DNA of 64,000 nt from the NCBI RefSeq assembly GCF_014844055.1, contig NZ_CP062167.1, positions 3,075,501 through 3,139,500 on the forward strand, written 5' to 3'. The notes under the pieces are model-generated. The model was not told the DNA's origin and searched no databases. It saw only the letters and a list, made by a program, of their open reading frames with translations. The translations under genes and the position numbers were made by a program. The stretch is from Aureimonas sp. OT7. Lineage in GTDB: Bacteria > Pseudomonadota > Alphaproteobacteria > Rhizobiales > Rhizobiaceae. Of this stretch, positions 1-7,828 are shown piece after piece. How positions within the stretch are numbered: the stretch's first letter is position 1; every line of letters starts with the position of its first letter.

Positions 1-279
1 GGCGGCATTGAATGGCCCGATCCGCGCACCCAGCACGGCCAGCCCGAAGAACAGCCAGAACACCTGGATGACCAGCGGCGTGTTGCGGATGCCTTCGACA
101 TAGATGGTCACGATGCGGCGCGCCCATGCCGGACCGGACAGCCGCGCGACGGCGGCTGCGGTGCCGAGGACGAAGCCGGGCACGATGGAGACGAGCGTCA
201 TCCAGGCCGTCTGCTGGATCCCCAGCCAGATGTCGGGCATGTATTCCCGCAAAAACGAGAAGTCGAATTCATAAGACAT
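1..279 (-). CDS. Polar amino acid ABC transporter permease (partial)
   Basis: This is the N-terminal 93 residues of an inner-membrane permease of the polar amino acid ABC family (HisM/HisQ type); the rest lies left of the window. Translation of the minus strand from the ATG at 279 gives MSYEFDFSFLREYMPD, a first membrane segment from about residue 17, and the family hallmark EGIRNTPLV at residues 62-70. The purine-rich stretch GGGCGGGGG lies just upstream of the ATG. The gene is divergent from the UxaA-like gene at 514, so it may import the compound degraded there. That link is inference: amino acid importers and sugar-acid enzymes are not an obvious pair, and the substrate cannot be read from this fragment. 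Confidence 0.85.
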   Translation of the reverse strand, partial: MSYEFDFSFLREYMPDIWLGIQQTAWMTLVSIVPGFVLGTAAAVARLSGPAWARRIVTIYVEGIRNTPLVIQVFWLFFGLAVLGARIGPFNAA

Positions 280-475
280 GAGAGCCCCCGCCCTGCGGAA
301 GACTTCCGCAAGGTAATCTCACTACTGGACTATGCGTGTGCGTTGTGTGCCGCCGGGCCTTGTACCCGTGACCTTAAGCCGCCTCGACTATCGACACGTG
401 CTTTACTCCTCCCGAATTCACTTGCATGGCGCGAGTGAATAAACTTGACTTCGGGACGGCTATCATAGAATGGCT

Positions 476-487
476 ATTGCGTGCAAT
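476..487. promoter_or_regulatory. Inverted repeat, candidate operator in the divergent promoter region
   Basis: The sequence ATTGC-GT-GCAAT is a perfect 5-bp inverted repeat with a 2-bp centre. It lies 26 bases before the ATG at 514, inside the 234-bp gap between the ABC permease and the UxaA-like gene. Regulators of the GntR/FCD family commonly bind short palindromes of this kind, and a GntR gene is the second gene of the operon. A TTGACT element sits at about 444-449, but no well-spaced -10 box is convincing. The operator role is inference. Confidence 0.3.
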
Positions 488-513
488 GACCAATTTTATA
501 ACCAGGTGACGTG

Positions 514-2052
514 ATGTCCGAAGCGATCGACACGATTGTCCCAACGATCCTCTTGAACCCGAAAGACAATGTGACGGTTGCGCGCGAGGCGCTGGAAGCC
601 GGCGTCGCGCTTGGGGCGGGCATCGCCACGCTCGACGCCGTGCCCAGCGGCCACAAGGTCGCCATCCGCGCCATCGCCGCCGGCGAACCGGTACTGAAAT
701 ACGGACAGGTGATCGGCATCGCCTCCCGCGATATTCGCCCGGGCGAGCACGTCCATCTGCAGAACCTCGCCATGCAGGAATCCAACGCCGCCCACGACTT
801 TGCGGCGGACGCGCGGGAGACCCCGCTCCTGCCCGAGGCCGAGCGCCGGACGTTCGAGGGCTACCTGCGCGCGGACGGCCAGGTGGGCACGCGGAACTAC
901 ATCGGCATCATTTCGTCCGTGAACTGCTCGGCCACCGTTTCGCGCGCCATCGCCGATCACTTCAACCGCGGTGGCGGGCTGGCCGGCTTCGACAATGTCG
1001 ACGGGGTCGTCGCGCTGACGCACGGCACCGGCTGCGCCATCAACATGCAGACAGAGGGATACCAGTTCCTCATCCGCACCTTGAGCGGGTATGCGCGCAA
1101 CCCCAATTTCGGCGGCATCCTGATGATCGGTCTCGGATGCGAGACGAACCAGATTTCCTTCATCACCGAAAAATACGGCCTCGATGAAGGGCCGTTGTTG
1201 CGCACGATGACGATCCAGCAGTTGGGCGGCACGCGCAAGACCGTCGAGATCGCCTCCGGGATCATCCGCGAGATGCTGCCCGAGGTGAATGCCGCAAAGC
1301 GCACGCCGCAACCGGTCTCCAAGCTCAAGGTGGCGTTGCAGTGCGGCGGCTCGGACGGGTATTCCGGCATCTCGGCCAACCCGGCACTCGGCTATGCGGC
1401 GGATCTGATCGTTCAGAACGGTGGTACGGCGGTCCTGAGCGAGACGCCGGAAATCTACGGCGCCGAACATCTGCTCACCCGGCGCGCCGTATCCCAGGCG
1501 GTCGCGCAGAAGTTGATGGACCGAATCGATTGGTGGCGTGACTATACGGCGCGCCACGGGGCCGAGCTGAACAACAACCCGTCGCATGGCAACAAGGCAG
1601 GCGGCTTGACCACGATTCTCGAAAAATCCCTGGGCGCGGTGGCCAAGGGCGGCACGATGCCGCTCGAGGCGGTCTACGAATATGCCGAGATCATCGACAG
1701 GACGGGCTTCGTCTTCATGGATACGCCGGGCTACGACCCCGTCGCCGTCACCGGGCAGGTGGCCGGCGGCTGCCAGGTCGTCGTCTTCACCACGGGGCGT
1801 GGCTCCGTGTCCGGGTTCAAGCCGGCGCCATGTATCAAGGTCGCCACCAATAACGACATGTACGAGCATATGAGCGACGACATGGACGTGAACTGCGGGG
1901 GCATCGTCACCGGCGAGGATACGATCGAGGCCGCCGGCCGCCGCATCTTCGAGAAGGTGCTGGCGGTGGCGTCCGGCGACAAGCCGCTCAGCGAGATCTA
2001 CGACTACGGCGACAATGAATTCGTGCCGTGGCAGCTCGGCGCCGTGACCTGA
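514..2052 (+). CDS. UxaA-family (altronate/galactarate-type) dehydratase
   Basis: This 512-residue protein has the full UxaA layout: an N-terminal SAF domain (about residues 10-90) and a large D-galactarate dehydratase/altronate hydrolase domain from about residue 110 (DGQVGTRNYIGII). Family landmarks include HGTGCAIN, GLGCETNQ, NPSHGNKAGG and a late CGG. Characterised members dehydrate sugar acids such as altronate or galactarate with a metal cofactor; the substrate here is not known. A GTG at 511 precedes the ATG at 514. I prefer the ATG because AGGTGA ends 4 bases before it. The stop lies 4 bases before the GntR gene, and an SDR dehydrogenase follows, so the three genes look like one sugar-acid or hydroxy-acid catabolic operon. 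Confidence 0.85.
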   Translation: MSEAIDTIVPTILLNPKDNVTVAREALEAGVALGAGIATLDAVPSGHKVAIRAIAAGEPVLKYGQVIGIASRDIRPGEHVHLQNLAMQESNAAHDFAADARETPLLPEAERRTFEGYLRADGQVGTRNYIGIISSVNCSATVSRAIADHFNRGGGLAGFDNVDGVVALTHGTGCAINMQTEGYQFLIRTLSGYARNPNFGGILMIGLGCETNQISFITEKYGLDEGPLLRTMTIQQLGGTRKTVEIASGIIREMLPEVNAAKRTPQPVSKLKVALQCGGSDGYSGISANPALGYAADLIVQNGGTAVLSETPEIYGAEHLLTRRAVSQAVAQKLMDRIDWWRDYTARHGAELNNNPSHGNKAGGLTTILEKSLGAVAKGGTMPLEAVYEYAEIIDRTGFVFMDTPGYDPVAVTGQVAGGCQVVVFTTGRGSVSGFKPAPCIKVATNNDMYEHMSDDMDVNCGGIVTGEDTIEAAGRRIFEKVLAVASGDKPLSEIYDYGDNEFVPWQLGAVT

Positions 2053-2056
2053 CCCG

Positions 2057-3052
2057 ATGAGCATGGCGGCGGAGGCGGCAGGAACAGGCAGACGGCCGGC
2101 CTATGCTCGGATCTGTGAGGCCGTGCGCACGGGCATCGAGCGCGGTACCCTGCCGGCCGGCGCCGTGCTTCTGGAAGGGCCGCTGGCCGAATTGTTCAAT
2201 TCCAGCCGGTCCCCGGTGAAGCAGGCGCTTGCGCAGCTCGAGTCCGAGGGGCTTCTGTCACGCTTCCAGGGCCGTGGCCTGATGGTGAGCGGGGCGGACC
2301 GCCCCCTGCGCCTGGAACTGACGCAGGAGCATCTGGCCATCGGAGAGGACAGGCTCGCCGATGAACGCACCAACACAGCAGACATCTACTACTACGAGGT
2401 CGAACGCGAGATCCTGAAGCGCTCGCTGTTCGGCCGGTTCCGTGTCAACGAACTGGCGCTGGCCCGGCATTACGGCGTCGGCCGCACTGTGGCGCGTGAG
2501 ATTCTGTTGAAGGCGCAACTGGCGGGCATCGTCACCAAGGGCGAGAAGGCCCATTGGTGGATCGTTCCTCTCAACGAGGAGCGGCTGCGCAACCTGTACC
2601 AGCTTCGGGAACTGCTGGAACCGGTGGCATTGCAGGCGGCCGCGTCTCACCTTCCGGCCGACGCCCTCGAAGCGATCCAGAATAGGCTCGATAGCGCCAT
2701 GCAGCGCTTTCCCAACCTTGGCATCGCCGAGCTCGACCAGTTGGAGAAGGATCTCCACACCGACTGCCTCTCATTCTGCCCCAACCGGGAAATTCTGGAG
2801 GCATTGGGCCGCAGCCGCGCCTCCATCATCTCCGGCAAGCATATGCAGAGCATTCTCATGCGGACGCCGCGGACGGACGCATTCCTGGACGAGCATTCGG
2901 CCGTCGTGACCTGGCTGGCCAAGGGCCGGCCGGCGGAGGCGGCGGACGCGCTTCTGAACCATCTGGTGATCTCGCGCGAGAAGGGCGTCGAGCGCCTCGC
3001 CGAATTTCACCGGCGGTTCAGCGCGACGGCGGTTGACTACATCGTCGATTGA
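2057..3052 (+). CDS. GntR/FCD transcriptional regulator with two apparent winged-helix domains
   Basis: This 331-residue regulator starts with a GntR-type winged helix (about residues 14-78, with LAELFNSSRSPVKQALAQLE as the helix-turn-helix). A linker is followed by what reads as a second winged helix (about 110-178, with LARHYGVGRTVAREILLKAQ). A C-terminal helical FCD-like ligand domain follows, starting near NLYQLRELLEPVALQAAA. Standard FCD regulators have one DNA-binding domain and about 220-250 residues, so the extra length is explained by the duplicated domain. The gene lies 4 bases after the UxaA-like gene and probably controls that operon in response to a pathway acid. The second domain could instead be a degenerate copy used for dimer contacts. 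Confidence 0.8.
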   Translation: MSMAAEAAGTGRRPAYARICEAVRTGIERGTLPAGAVLLEGPLAELFNSSRSPVKQALAQLESEGLLSRFQGRGLMVSGADRPLRLELTQEHLAIGEDRLADERTNTADIYYYEVEREILKRSLFGRFRVNELALARHYGVGRTVAREILLKAQLAGIVTKGEKAHWWIVPLNEERLRNLYQLRELLEPVALQAAASHLPADALEAIQNRLDSAMQRFPNLGIAELDQLEKDLHTDCLSFCPNREILEALGRSRASIISGKHMQSILMRTPRTDAFLDEHSAVVTWLAKGRPAEAADALLNHLVISREKGVERLAEFHRRFSATAVDYIVD

Positions 3053-3101
3053 CCGCATTCACGCTGCGGTAATGAAAAGTCATATTATTGCGGGAGGGGA
3101 C

Positions 3102-3848
3102 ATGAACAGGATCGACCTTCAAGGGCGGGTGGCCATCGTCACGGGTGGGGCGCGCGGCCTCGGCGCGGCGACGGCGCGCCGCTTCATCGACAGCGGGGCA
3201 AGGGTGGCCATCTGGGACATCGATGCCGCCGCCATCGAAGAGGCCGTCGCCATGCTGGGCGACGGTGCCGAGGGCCGGGTCGTGGAACTGACGGACGACG
3301 AGGCCGTCAGGGATGCTGCCGAGGCGCTGGAGCGCGAGGCCGGCAGCGTGGATATCCTGGTCAACAATGCCGGCATCACCGGGGGCAACGGCAAGACCTG
3401 GGAGCTGGCCCCCGATGTCTGGCGCAAGGTGATCGAGGTCAACCTCGTGGCGCCATACCTCACCAGCCGTGCCGTGGTGCCCGGCATGGTCCGGCGCGGC
3501 TATGGCCGCATCGTCAACATTGCCTCCATCGCCGGCAAGGAGGGCAACCCCAACGCCTCGCACTACTCGGCCTCCAAGGCCGGGCTGATCGGCCTGACGA
3601 AATCGCTGGCCAAGGAACTCGCCGGCAGTGGCGTCATCGTCAACGCGGTCACGCCGGCGGCGGCACGCACACCGATCTTCGACCAGATGAGCCAGGAGCA
3701 TATCGACTACATGCTCTCCAAGATTCCCCTCGCCCGGTTCCTGGAGCCATCGGAAGCGGCCGCGATGATCGCCTGGCTTGCCTCGGAGGAGTGCTCGTTC
3801 TCGACCGGGGCGGTCTTCGACCTTTCGGGCGGGCGCGCCGTCTATTGA
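3102..3848 (+). CDS. SDR-family NAD(P)-dependent dehydrogenase
   Basis: This is a classical short-chain dehydrogenase of 248 residues. It shows the Rossmann motif TGGARGLG (14-21), an acidic residue after the second strand (WDID, about 38-41) that favours NAD over NADP, NNAG (88-91), Ser142, and the catalytic YSASK (Y155, K159). The open frame begins further upstream at 3033. The ATG at 3102 is better because GGGAGGGG lies just before it and the Rossmann fold begins immediately after. It shares an operon with the UxaA-like dehydratase and the GntR regulator. SDRs beside such dehydratases often oxidise a sugar acid or a 2-keto-3-deoxy acid; the substrate here is not resolved. Confidence 0.88.
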   Translation: MNRIDLQGRVAIVTGGARGLGAATARRFIDSGARVAIWDIDAAAIEEAVAMLGDGAEGRVVELTDDEAVRDAAEALEREAGSVDILVNNAGITGGNGKTWELAPDVWRKVIEVNLVAPYLTSRAVVPGMVRRGYGRIVNIASIAGKEGNPNASHYSASKAGLIGLTKSLAKELAGSGVIVNAVTPAAARTPIFDQMSQEHIDYMLSKIPLARFLEPSEAAAMIAWLASEECSFSTGAVFDLSGGRAVY

Positions 3849-3857
3849 GCAGGTCCC

Positions 3858-3935
3858 GCCGAAGCGGAAACGCTTCGGCGTCGGGCAATGCGCCAGGCAG
3901 GAGACGAGAGCCTCTTCGGTGAACCCGGGTTCACC
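3858..3935. terminator. Two hairpins between convergent genes
   Basis: The first hairpin is a perfect 9-bp stem with a GAAA loop (GCCGAAGCG at 3858-3866, CGCTTCGGC at 3871-3879). The second element is an 18-bp perfect palindrome, GGTGAACCCGGGTTCACC, at 3918-3935. They lie between the rightward SDR gene and the leftward ABC ATPase gene. Neither is followed by a good T-run, so they may act as Rho-assisted or processing hairpins rather than as classic terminators. Confidence 0.45.
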
Positions 3936-3943
3936 TTGATGCC

Positions 3944-4702
3944 CTAACCGAAATAGACGCAGATGCGCCGGCCGCCGATGATCTCGACCGGGATCTCCAT
4001 GTCGTAGATTTTGGCGAGGGCTTCCGTCGTGATCAGCTGCGAGGGAGGCCCCTGCATCGCCAGTCGGCCATCGCGCATGGCGACGATGTGGTCGGCATAG
4101 CAGGAGGCGAAGTTGATGTCGTGCAGCACCACGACGACCGTCTTGCCGAGCTTGTCGGCGGCGTTGCGCAGCAATTGCATCATCGCCACGGCATGCTTCA
4201 TGTCGAGATTGTTGAGCGGCTCGTCCAGAAGCACGTAGTCGGTGTCCTGCGCCAGCACCATGGCTACGAATGCCCGCTGCCGCTGGCCGCCGGACAATTC
4301 GTCGAGGAACCGTTCGGAAAGATCCCCAAGGTTCAAGAAGCCGATCGCCTCGTCCACCTTGGCGGCGTCGGCGGCCGTCAGCCGCCCCTTCGAATGCGGA
4401 TATCGCCCGAACGAGACGAGATCGCGCACCGTCAGGCGCATGGCGATCTGGTTGTCCTGCCGGAGGATCGACAGCCGCTTCGCCAGGACGTCGCCCGGCG
4501 TACCGGATACGTCCAGCCCGCCCACCGTCACGACTCCCGAGCTCATCGGCGTCAGCCGCGCGACCATCGACAGGAAGGTGGATTTACCTGCGCCATTGGG
4601 ACCGATAATGGCCGTCACGCCGCCGGCCGGTATCCGCAGCGACACCCCGTCGACCACGAGCACGTCGCCGTAGGCCTTGGTGAGTTGTCCCGTTTCGATC
4701 AT
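3944..4702 (-). CDS. Siderophore ABC transporter ATP-binding protein
   Basis: This 252-residue protein is the cytoplasmic ATPase of an iron-siderophore importer (FepC/YclP type). It has Walker A GPNGAGKST at residues 34-42, the signature LSGGQRQR, Walker B YVLLDEPLNNLD and the switch histidine in VVVLHD. The ATG at 4702 overlaps the stop of the upstream permease by 4 bases (ATGA), which implies translational coupling. The order periplasmic protein, permease, permease, ATPase is that of Fat/Ceu/Ycl-type catecholate or carboxylate siderophore systems. No receptor or biosynthesis gene is adjacent, so the siderophore may be a foreign one. Confidence 0.93.
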   Translation of the reverse strand: MIETGQLTKAYGDVLVVDGVSLRIPAGGVTAIIGPNGAGKSTFLSMVARLTPMSSGVVTVGGLDVSGTPGDVLAKRLSILRQDNQIAMRLTVRDLVSFGRYPHSKGRLTAADAAKVDEAIGFLNLGDLSERFLDELSGGQRQRAFVAMVLAQDTDYVLLDEPLNNLDMKHAVAMMQLLRNAADKLGKTVVVVLHDINFASCYADHIVAMRDGRLAMQGPPSQLITTEALAKIYDMEIPVEIIGGRRICVYFG

Positions 4703-5673
4703 CGGGCGGCACCCCGCAAGAGCATGATGATGAACATGATTCCACCGGCGAACTCGATGACGATGCTGAGCGCCGTATCGAAGGCGAAAAGGCGTTCCAC
4801 GATCATCTGTCCGCCGACGAGGCAGATGATGGATATCAGCACGGCCGCCGGCACGACGTGCCGATGACGGTGCGAGGGCATGGCGAGGTAGGCCAGATTG
4901 GCCACCAGCAGGCCGAAGAAGGTGACGGGGCCGACGAGCGCCGTGGACGTCGCCACCAGCAGGGCGACGCACAGGAGAACGCCGCGCACCGCCCGGCGAT
5001 GATCGACGCCAAGGCCGATGCTGGCATCGCGGCCAAGCGCCAGAACATCCAGGACCGGGAGGTTGCGCAGAGCGAACAGGGACACGACGGCCAGCGCGAT
5101 CGCGGCGATGCCCAGCAATTGCGGGTCGACCGTATTGAAACTGGCGAAAAGGCGATCCTGCAGCACCACGAACTCGTTCGGGTCCATCAGCCGCTGCATG
5201 AGCCCCGACAGGCTGCGAAAAAACACGCCGAAGACGACGCCGACCAGTAGCATCAGATGCAGGCTGCGCATGCCGCCCGAGAAGAGCAGCCTGTAGAGCA
5301 GGATGGAAAAGCCCGCCATCACCGCCACCTGCACCAGGAAGAGCAGGCGCGGATCCAGCCCCGACAGCGCTATGGCGCCGAAAAAGAACAGGATGCAGGT
5401 CTGGATCAGCACGAACAGCGAATCGAACCCCATGATGGAGGGGGTGAGGATTCGATTGTTGGTGACCGTCTGGAACAGGACCGTCGAAATCGAGACCGCC
5501 GCGGCAACGATCACCAGGGCGGCAAGGCGCATGCCGCGGTACGGCAGCACGAAGCTCCAGCTTCCGCGCGCACCGAGCGTCAGGAAAAGGATGACGCACA
5601 TGACGGCCCCCGCCCCCATGAGGGACAGGACCAGGGCCGGCGAAACGCGCCGGCTCGTCAGCGGCTCAGCCAA
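4699..5673 (-). CDS. Siderophore ABC transporter permease (second FecCD subunit)
   Basis: This 324-residue polytopic FecCD permease has about nine hydrophobic segments. It shows the FecCD-like patterns VLFQTVTNNRILTPSIMGFD (about residues 64-83) and the LALGRDASIGLGVD and GPVTFFGLLVANLAYL region that contacts the ATPase. It should form the membrane channel together with the permease encoded just upstream, with which it overlaps by 8 bases. It overlaps the ATPase gene by 4 bases. Its GPVTF..LLVANLAYL stretch matches the FatC/YclO branch, the second permease in this operon type. Confidence 0.92.
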   Translation of the reverse strand: MAEPLTSRRVSPALVLSLMGAGAVMCVILFLTLGARGSWSFVLPYRGMRLAALVIVAAAVSISTVLFQTVTNNRILTPSIMGFDSLFVLIQTCILFFFGAIALSGLDPRLLFLVQVAVMAGFSILLYRLLFSGGMRSLHLMLLVGVVFGVFFRSLSGLMQRLMDPNEFVVLQDRLFASFNTVDPQLLGIAAIALAVVSLFALRNLPVLDVLALGRDASIGLGVDHRRAVRGVLLCVALLVATSTALVGPVTFFGLLVANLAYLAMPSHRHRHVVPAAVLISIICLVGGQMIVERLFAFDTALSIVIEFAGGIMFIIMLLRGAAR

Positions 5674-6634
5674 GGCGCTTCCTGTCCTTCAGCAGCAGAA
5701 ACAGGAACAGGCCCGACCCGAGGACACCGACGATGGTGCCGAGAGGTACCTCGTAAGGTGCTCGAATCGTCCGGCCGACGATGTCGCAGACGAGCACGAA
5801 GAGCGCCCCCGTCAGGGCCACCCAGGGCAGGCCACGGCGGACATTGTCGCCGACGGCCATGGAGACCAGGTTGGGCACGATCAGTCCCAGAAACGGGATG
5901 GAGCCCACCGTGACGACGACGACGGCCGTTACCAGCGAGACGATGGTGAGGCCGAGCGCCAGCACGCGGCCGTAATGCAGGCCAAGATTGGTCGTGAAAC
6001 TGCGGCCAAGGCCCGCCACCGTGAATCGGTCGGCGGCGACATAGGCCGCCACGGTCAGGGCCAGGGCCAGCCAGAGCAATTCGTAACGCCCGCGCAGCAC
6101 GCCCGAGAAATCACCCATCGTCCACGCGCCGAGCGACTGCATGAGATCGTAGCGGTAGGCGAAGAAGGTCGTTCCGGCATTGATGACCCCGCCCAGCATG
6201 ATGCCAACCAGCGGCACCACGAGGGTCGAGCGATGCGGAATGCGACTGAGGATCGCCATGAACAGCGCCGTGCCGGCCAGGGCGAACAGGCTGGCCACCA
6301 GCATTTTGCCCATGACGGGCAAGGCCGGCGCAAAGATCAGGACCACGAGCAGGCCGAGGCTGGCCGACTCGACCGTGCCGGCCGTCGACGGCTCGACGAA
6401 GCGGTTGCGTGCCAGCATCTGCATCAACAAGCCGGCCACCGCCATCGCCGCACCCGCCAGCAGCAGCGACAGGGTGCGCGGCAGGCGGCTGACGGCCAGG
6501 ATCTCCAGGGCAGCCGCGTCTGCCCGGCCGGTCAGGACATCGAGGGCCGATACCTCGCTGACGCCGATGAACAGGCTGGCGGCGGCCAGAAGGGCCACCG
6601 CCAGCATCATGCAGGGGAGAAGATATCGCTGCAT
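5666..6634 (-). CDS. Siderophore ABC transporter permease (first FecCD subunit)
   Basis: This 322-residue FecCD permease has about nine membrane segments. It carries RLPRTLSLLLAGAAMAVAGL and the following MLARNRFVEPSTAGTVESA, which is the conserved substrate-path region of the family, plus GSIPFLGLIVPNLVSM near residue 240 at the ATPase interface. It belongs to the FatD/YclN branch. It follows the periplasmic binding protein gene by 45 bases and overlaps the next permease by 8 bases, so all four genes should share one transcript driven from upstream of 7609. Confidence 0.92.
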   Translation of the reverse strand: MQRYLLPCMMLAVALLAAASLFIGVSEVSALDVLTGRADAAALEILAVSRLPRTLSLLLAGAAMAVAGLLMQMLARNRFVEPSTAGTVESASLGLLVVLIFAPALPVMGKMLVASLFALAGTALFMAILSRIPHRSTLVVPLVGIMLGGVINAGTTFFAYRYDLMQSLGAWTMGDFSGVLRGRYELLWLALALTVAAYVAADRFTVAGLGRSFTTNLGLHYGRVLALGLTIVSLVTAVVVVTVGSIPFLGLIVPNLVSMAVGDNVRRGLPWVALTGALFVLVCDIVGRTIRAPYEVPLGTIVGVLGSGLFLFLLLKDRKRLG

Positions 6635-6679
6635 CGCGAGTTCACGCGCGGCGCCCGAGGCGCCATGCGTATAGCCGGG

Positions 6680-7609
6680 TTATTGCCCGGACTTGTCCAG
6701 CGCCTGCGTGATCTGGTCGACATTCTGCTGCATCGCCTGCAGGCCGCCACCGATGAGGTACCAGTTGGCCGGCGTCAGATAGACGACCTGACCATCCTTC
6801 CAGGCTTTCGTTCCGCCGACGAGTTCGTTGTCAAGCATGGCGGCGGCTGCGCCCCGCCCGATGGCGGCGTCGCGGTCGATGACGAAGAGCCAGTCCGGGT
6901 TCGTCTCGGCGATATACTCGAACGAGATCGCCTCGCCATGGTTGGCCACGGCAAGGTTGGGATCGGCGGGCTGGAAGCCGAAGGTGTCGTGCAGCACACC
7001 GAAGCGCGAGCCCTTGCCATAAGCGCTCATCTTGTTGCCCGTCGTCAGCACGATCAGCGCGCTGCCGGCCTTGTCCGCCTTGGCGCGGAGCCCCTCGATG
7101 GAGGCATCCAGCTTTTCGAGCGCCGTGTCTGCCTGCGCCTCTTTGCCGAATACCGTCGCGAGCGTCTTCACGTTCTTCTCGGCGCTGGCGACGAAGTGCT
7201 GCTGGTCGACCGTCATGTCCAGCGTCGGGGCGATGGCCGACAGCGCCTCCGCCTTCGGGCCCGAGCGGCCGCCGACGATGATGAGGTCCGGCTGCAAGGC
7301 GTTGACCGCCTCCAAGTCCGGCTCGAACAGCGATCCGACCTTCTCGACCTCGGCGAAGGGCTGCAGGTAATCCGGCAGGGCAACCTGCGGCACGCCCGCA
7401 ACCTCGACGCCGAGCGCACCCAGCGTATCCAGGCTTGCCATATCGAACACCACCACCGTCTGCGGCTTCAGCGGGACCTCCTGGGTGCCGCGGGCATCTT
7501 CCACCGAAACCGTCTCCTGCGCCTTGGCGCCGGCGGCGAAGCTCATCGCGCAGGCGGCCAGAAGGCCGGCGAGCAGAGGGGTGGACAGGCGACGGGATTG
7601 CGGCTGCAC
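6680..7609 (-). CDS. Siderophore-binding periplasmic protein
   Basis: This 309-residue solute-binding protein (FatB/CeuE/YclQ type) captures ferric siderophore in the periplasm. The N-terminus has a signal sequence with a possible lipobox (LAAC, residues 17-20) and an alternative signal peptidase I site at AKA-Q. The mature part begins with the family pattern VPLKPQTVVVFDMASLDTLG and contains DLIIVGGRSGPK. The start is a GTG at 7609 with AAGGAG about 10 bases upstream. It is the first gene of the importer operon. The upstream region holds a TGA-N9-TCA site, which suggests iron-dependent repression by RirA. Binding specificity cannot be read from the sequence. Confidence 0.9.
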   Translation of the reverse strand: MQPQSRRLSTPLLAGLLAACAMSFAAGAKAQETVSVEDARGTQEVPLKPQTVVVFDMASLDTLGALGVEVAGVPQVALPDYLQPFAEVEKVGSLFEPDLEAVNALQPDLIIVGGRSGPKAEALSAIAPTLDMTVDQQHFVASAEKNVKTLATVFGKEAQADTALEKLDASIEGLRAKADKAGSALIVLTTGNKMSAYGKGSRFGVLHDTFGFQPADPNLAVANHGEAISFEYIAETNPDWLFVIDRDAAIGRGAAAAMLDNELVGGTKAWKDGQVVYLTPANWYLIGGGLQAMQQNVDQITQALDKSGQ

Positions 7610-7660
7610 GGTGGAGGCTCCTTCAATTCAGGGTCGAATCTAACGGCACCTTTAAAATTA

Positions 7661-7675
7661 TGATTTAGAAATTCA
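7661..7675 (-). promoter_or_regulatory. IRO-type box (TGA-N9-TCA), candidate RirA site
   Basis: The sequence TGATTTAGAAATTCA fits exactly the iron-responsive operator consensus TGA-N9-TCA described for RirA in rhizobia. It sits 52 bases upstream of the GTG start of the siderophore-binding protein, in an A+T-rich patch of a G+C-rich genome, overlapping a plausible promoter (TTGAAT on the minus strand at 7671-7676). RirA represses iron uptake genes when iron is sufficient. Part of the same patch (TTTAGAA) also resembles half of an Irr control element. Confidence 0.55.
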
Positions 7676-7828
7676 AGATTAAATCTTCGTGATGTCGGAA
7701 GGATTTTTCGGCGTCGCGGCGGTATTGAGGGCAAATGCCCGCCCAGGGCGCACGCGGCAAAAGCCGCTTTCTTGTATCGCAGGGGCAAATCGCCGACATT
7801 GGCCATGGTTTTTGGAAGGCGTATCGAA

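Noticed and set aside
5303..7663. Plus-strand ORF of 786 codons opposite the siderophore importer
   Set aside because: It crosses three well-supported minus-strand transporter genes, and its translation is a compositional artefact.
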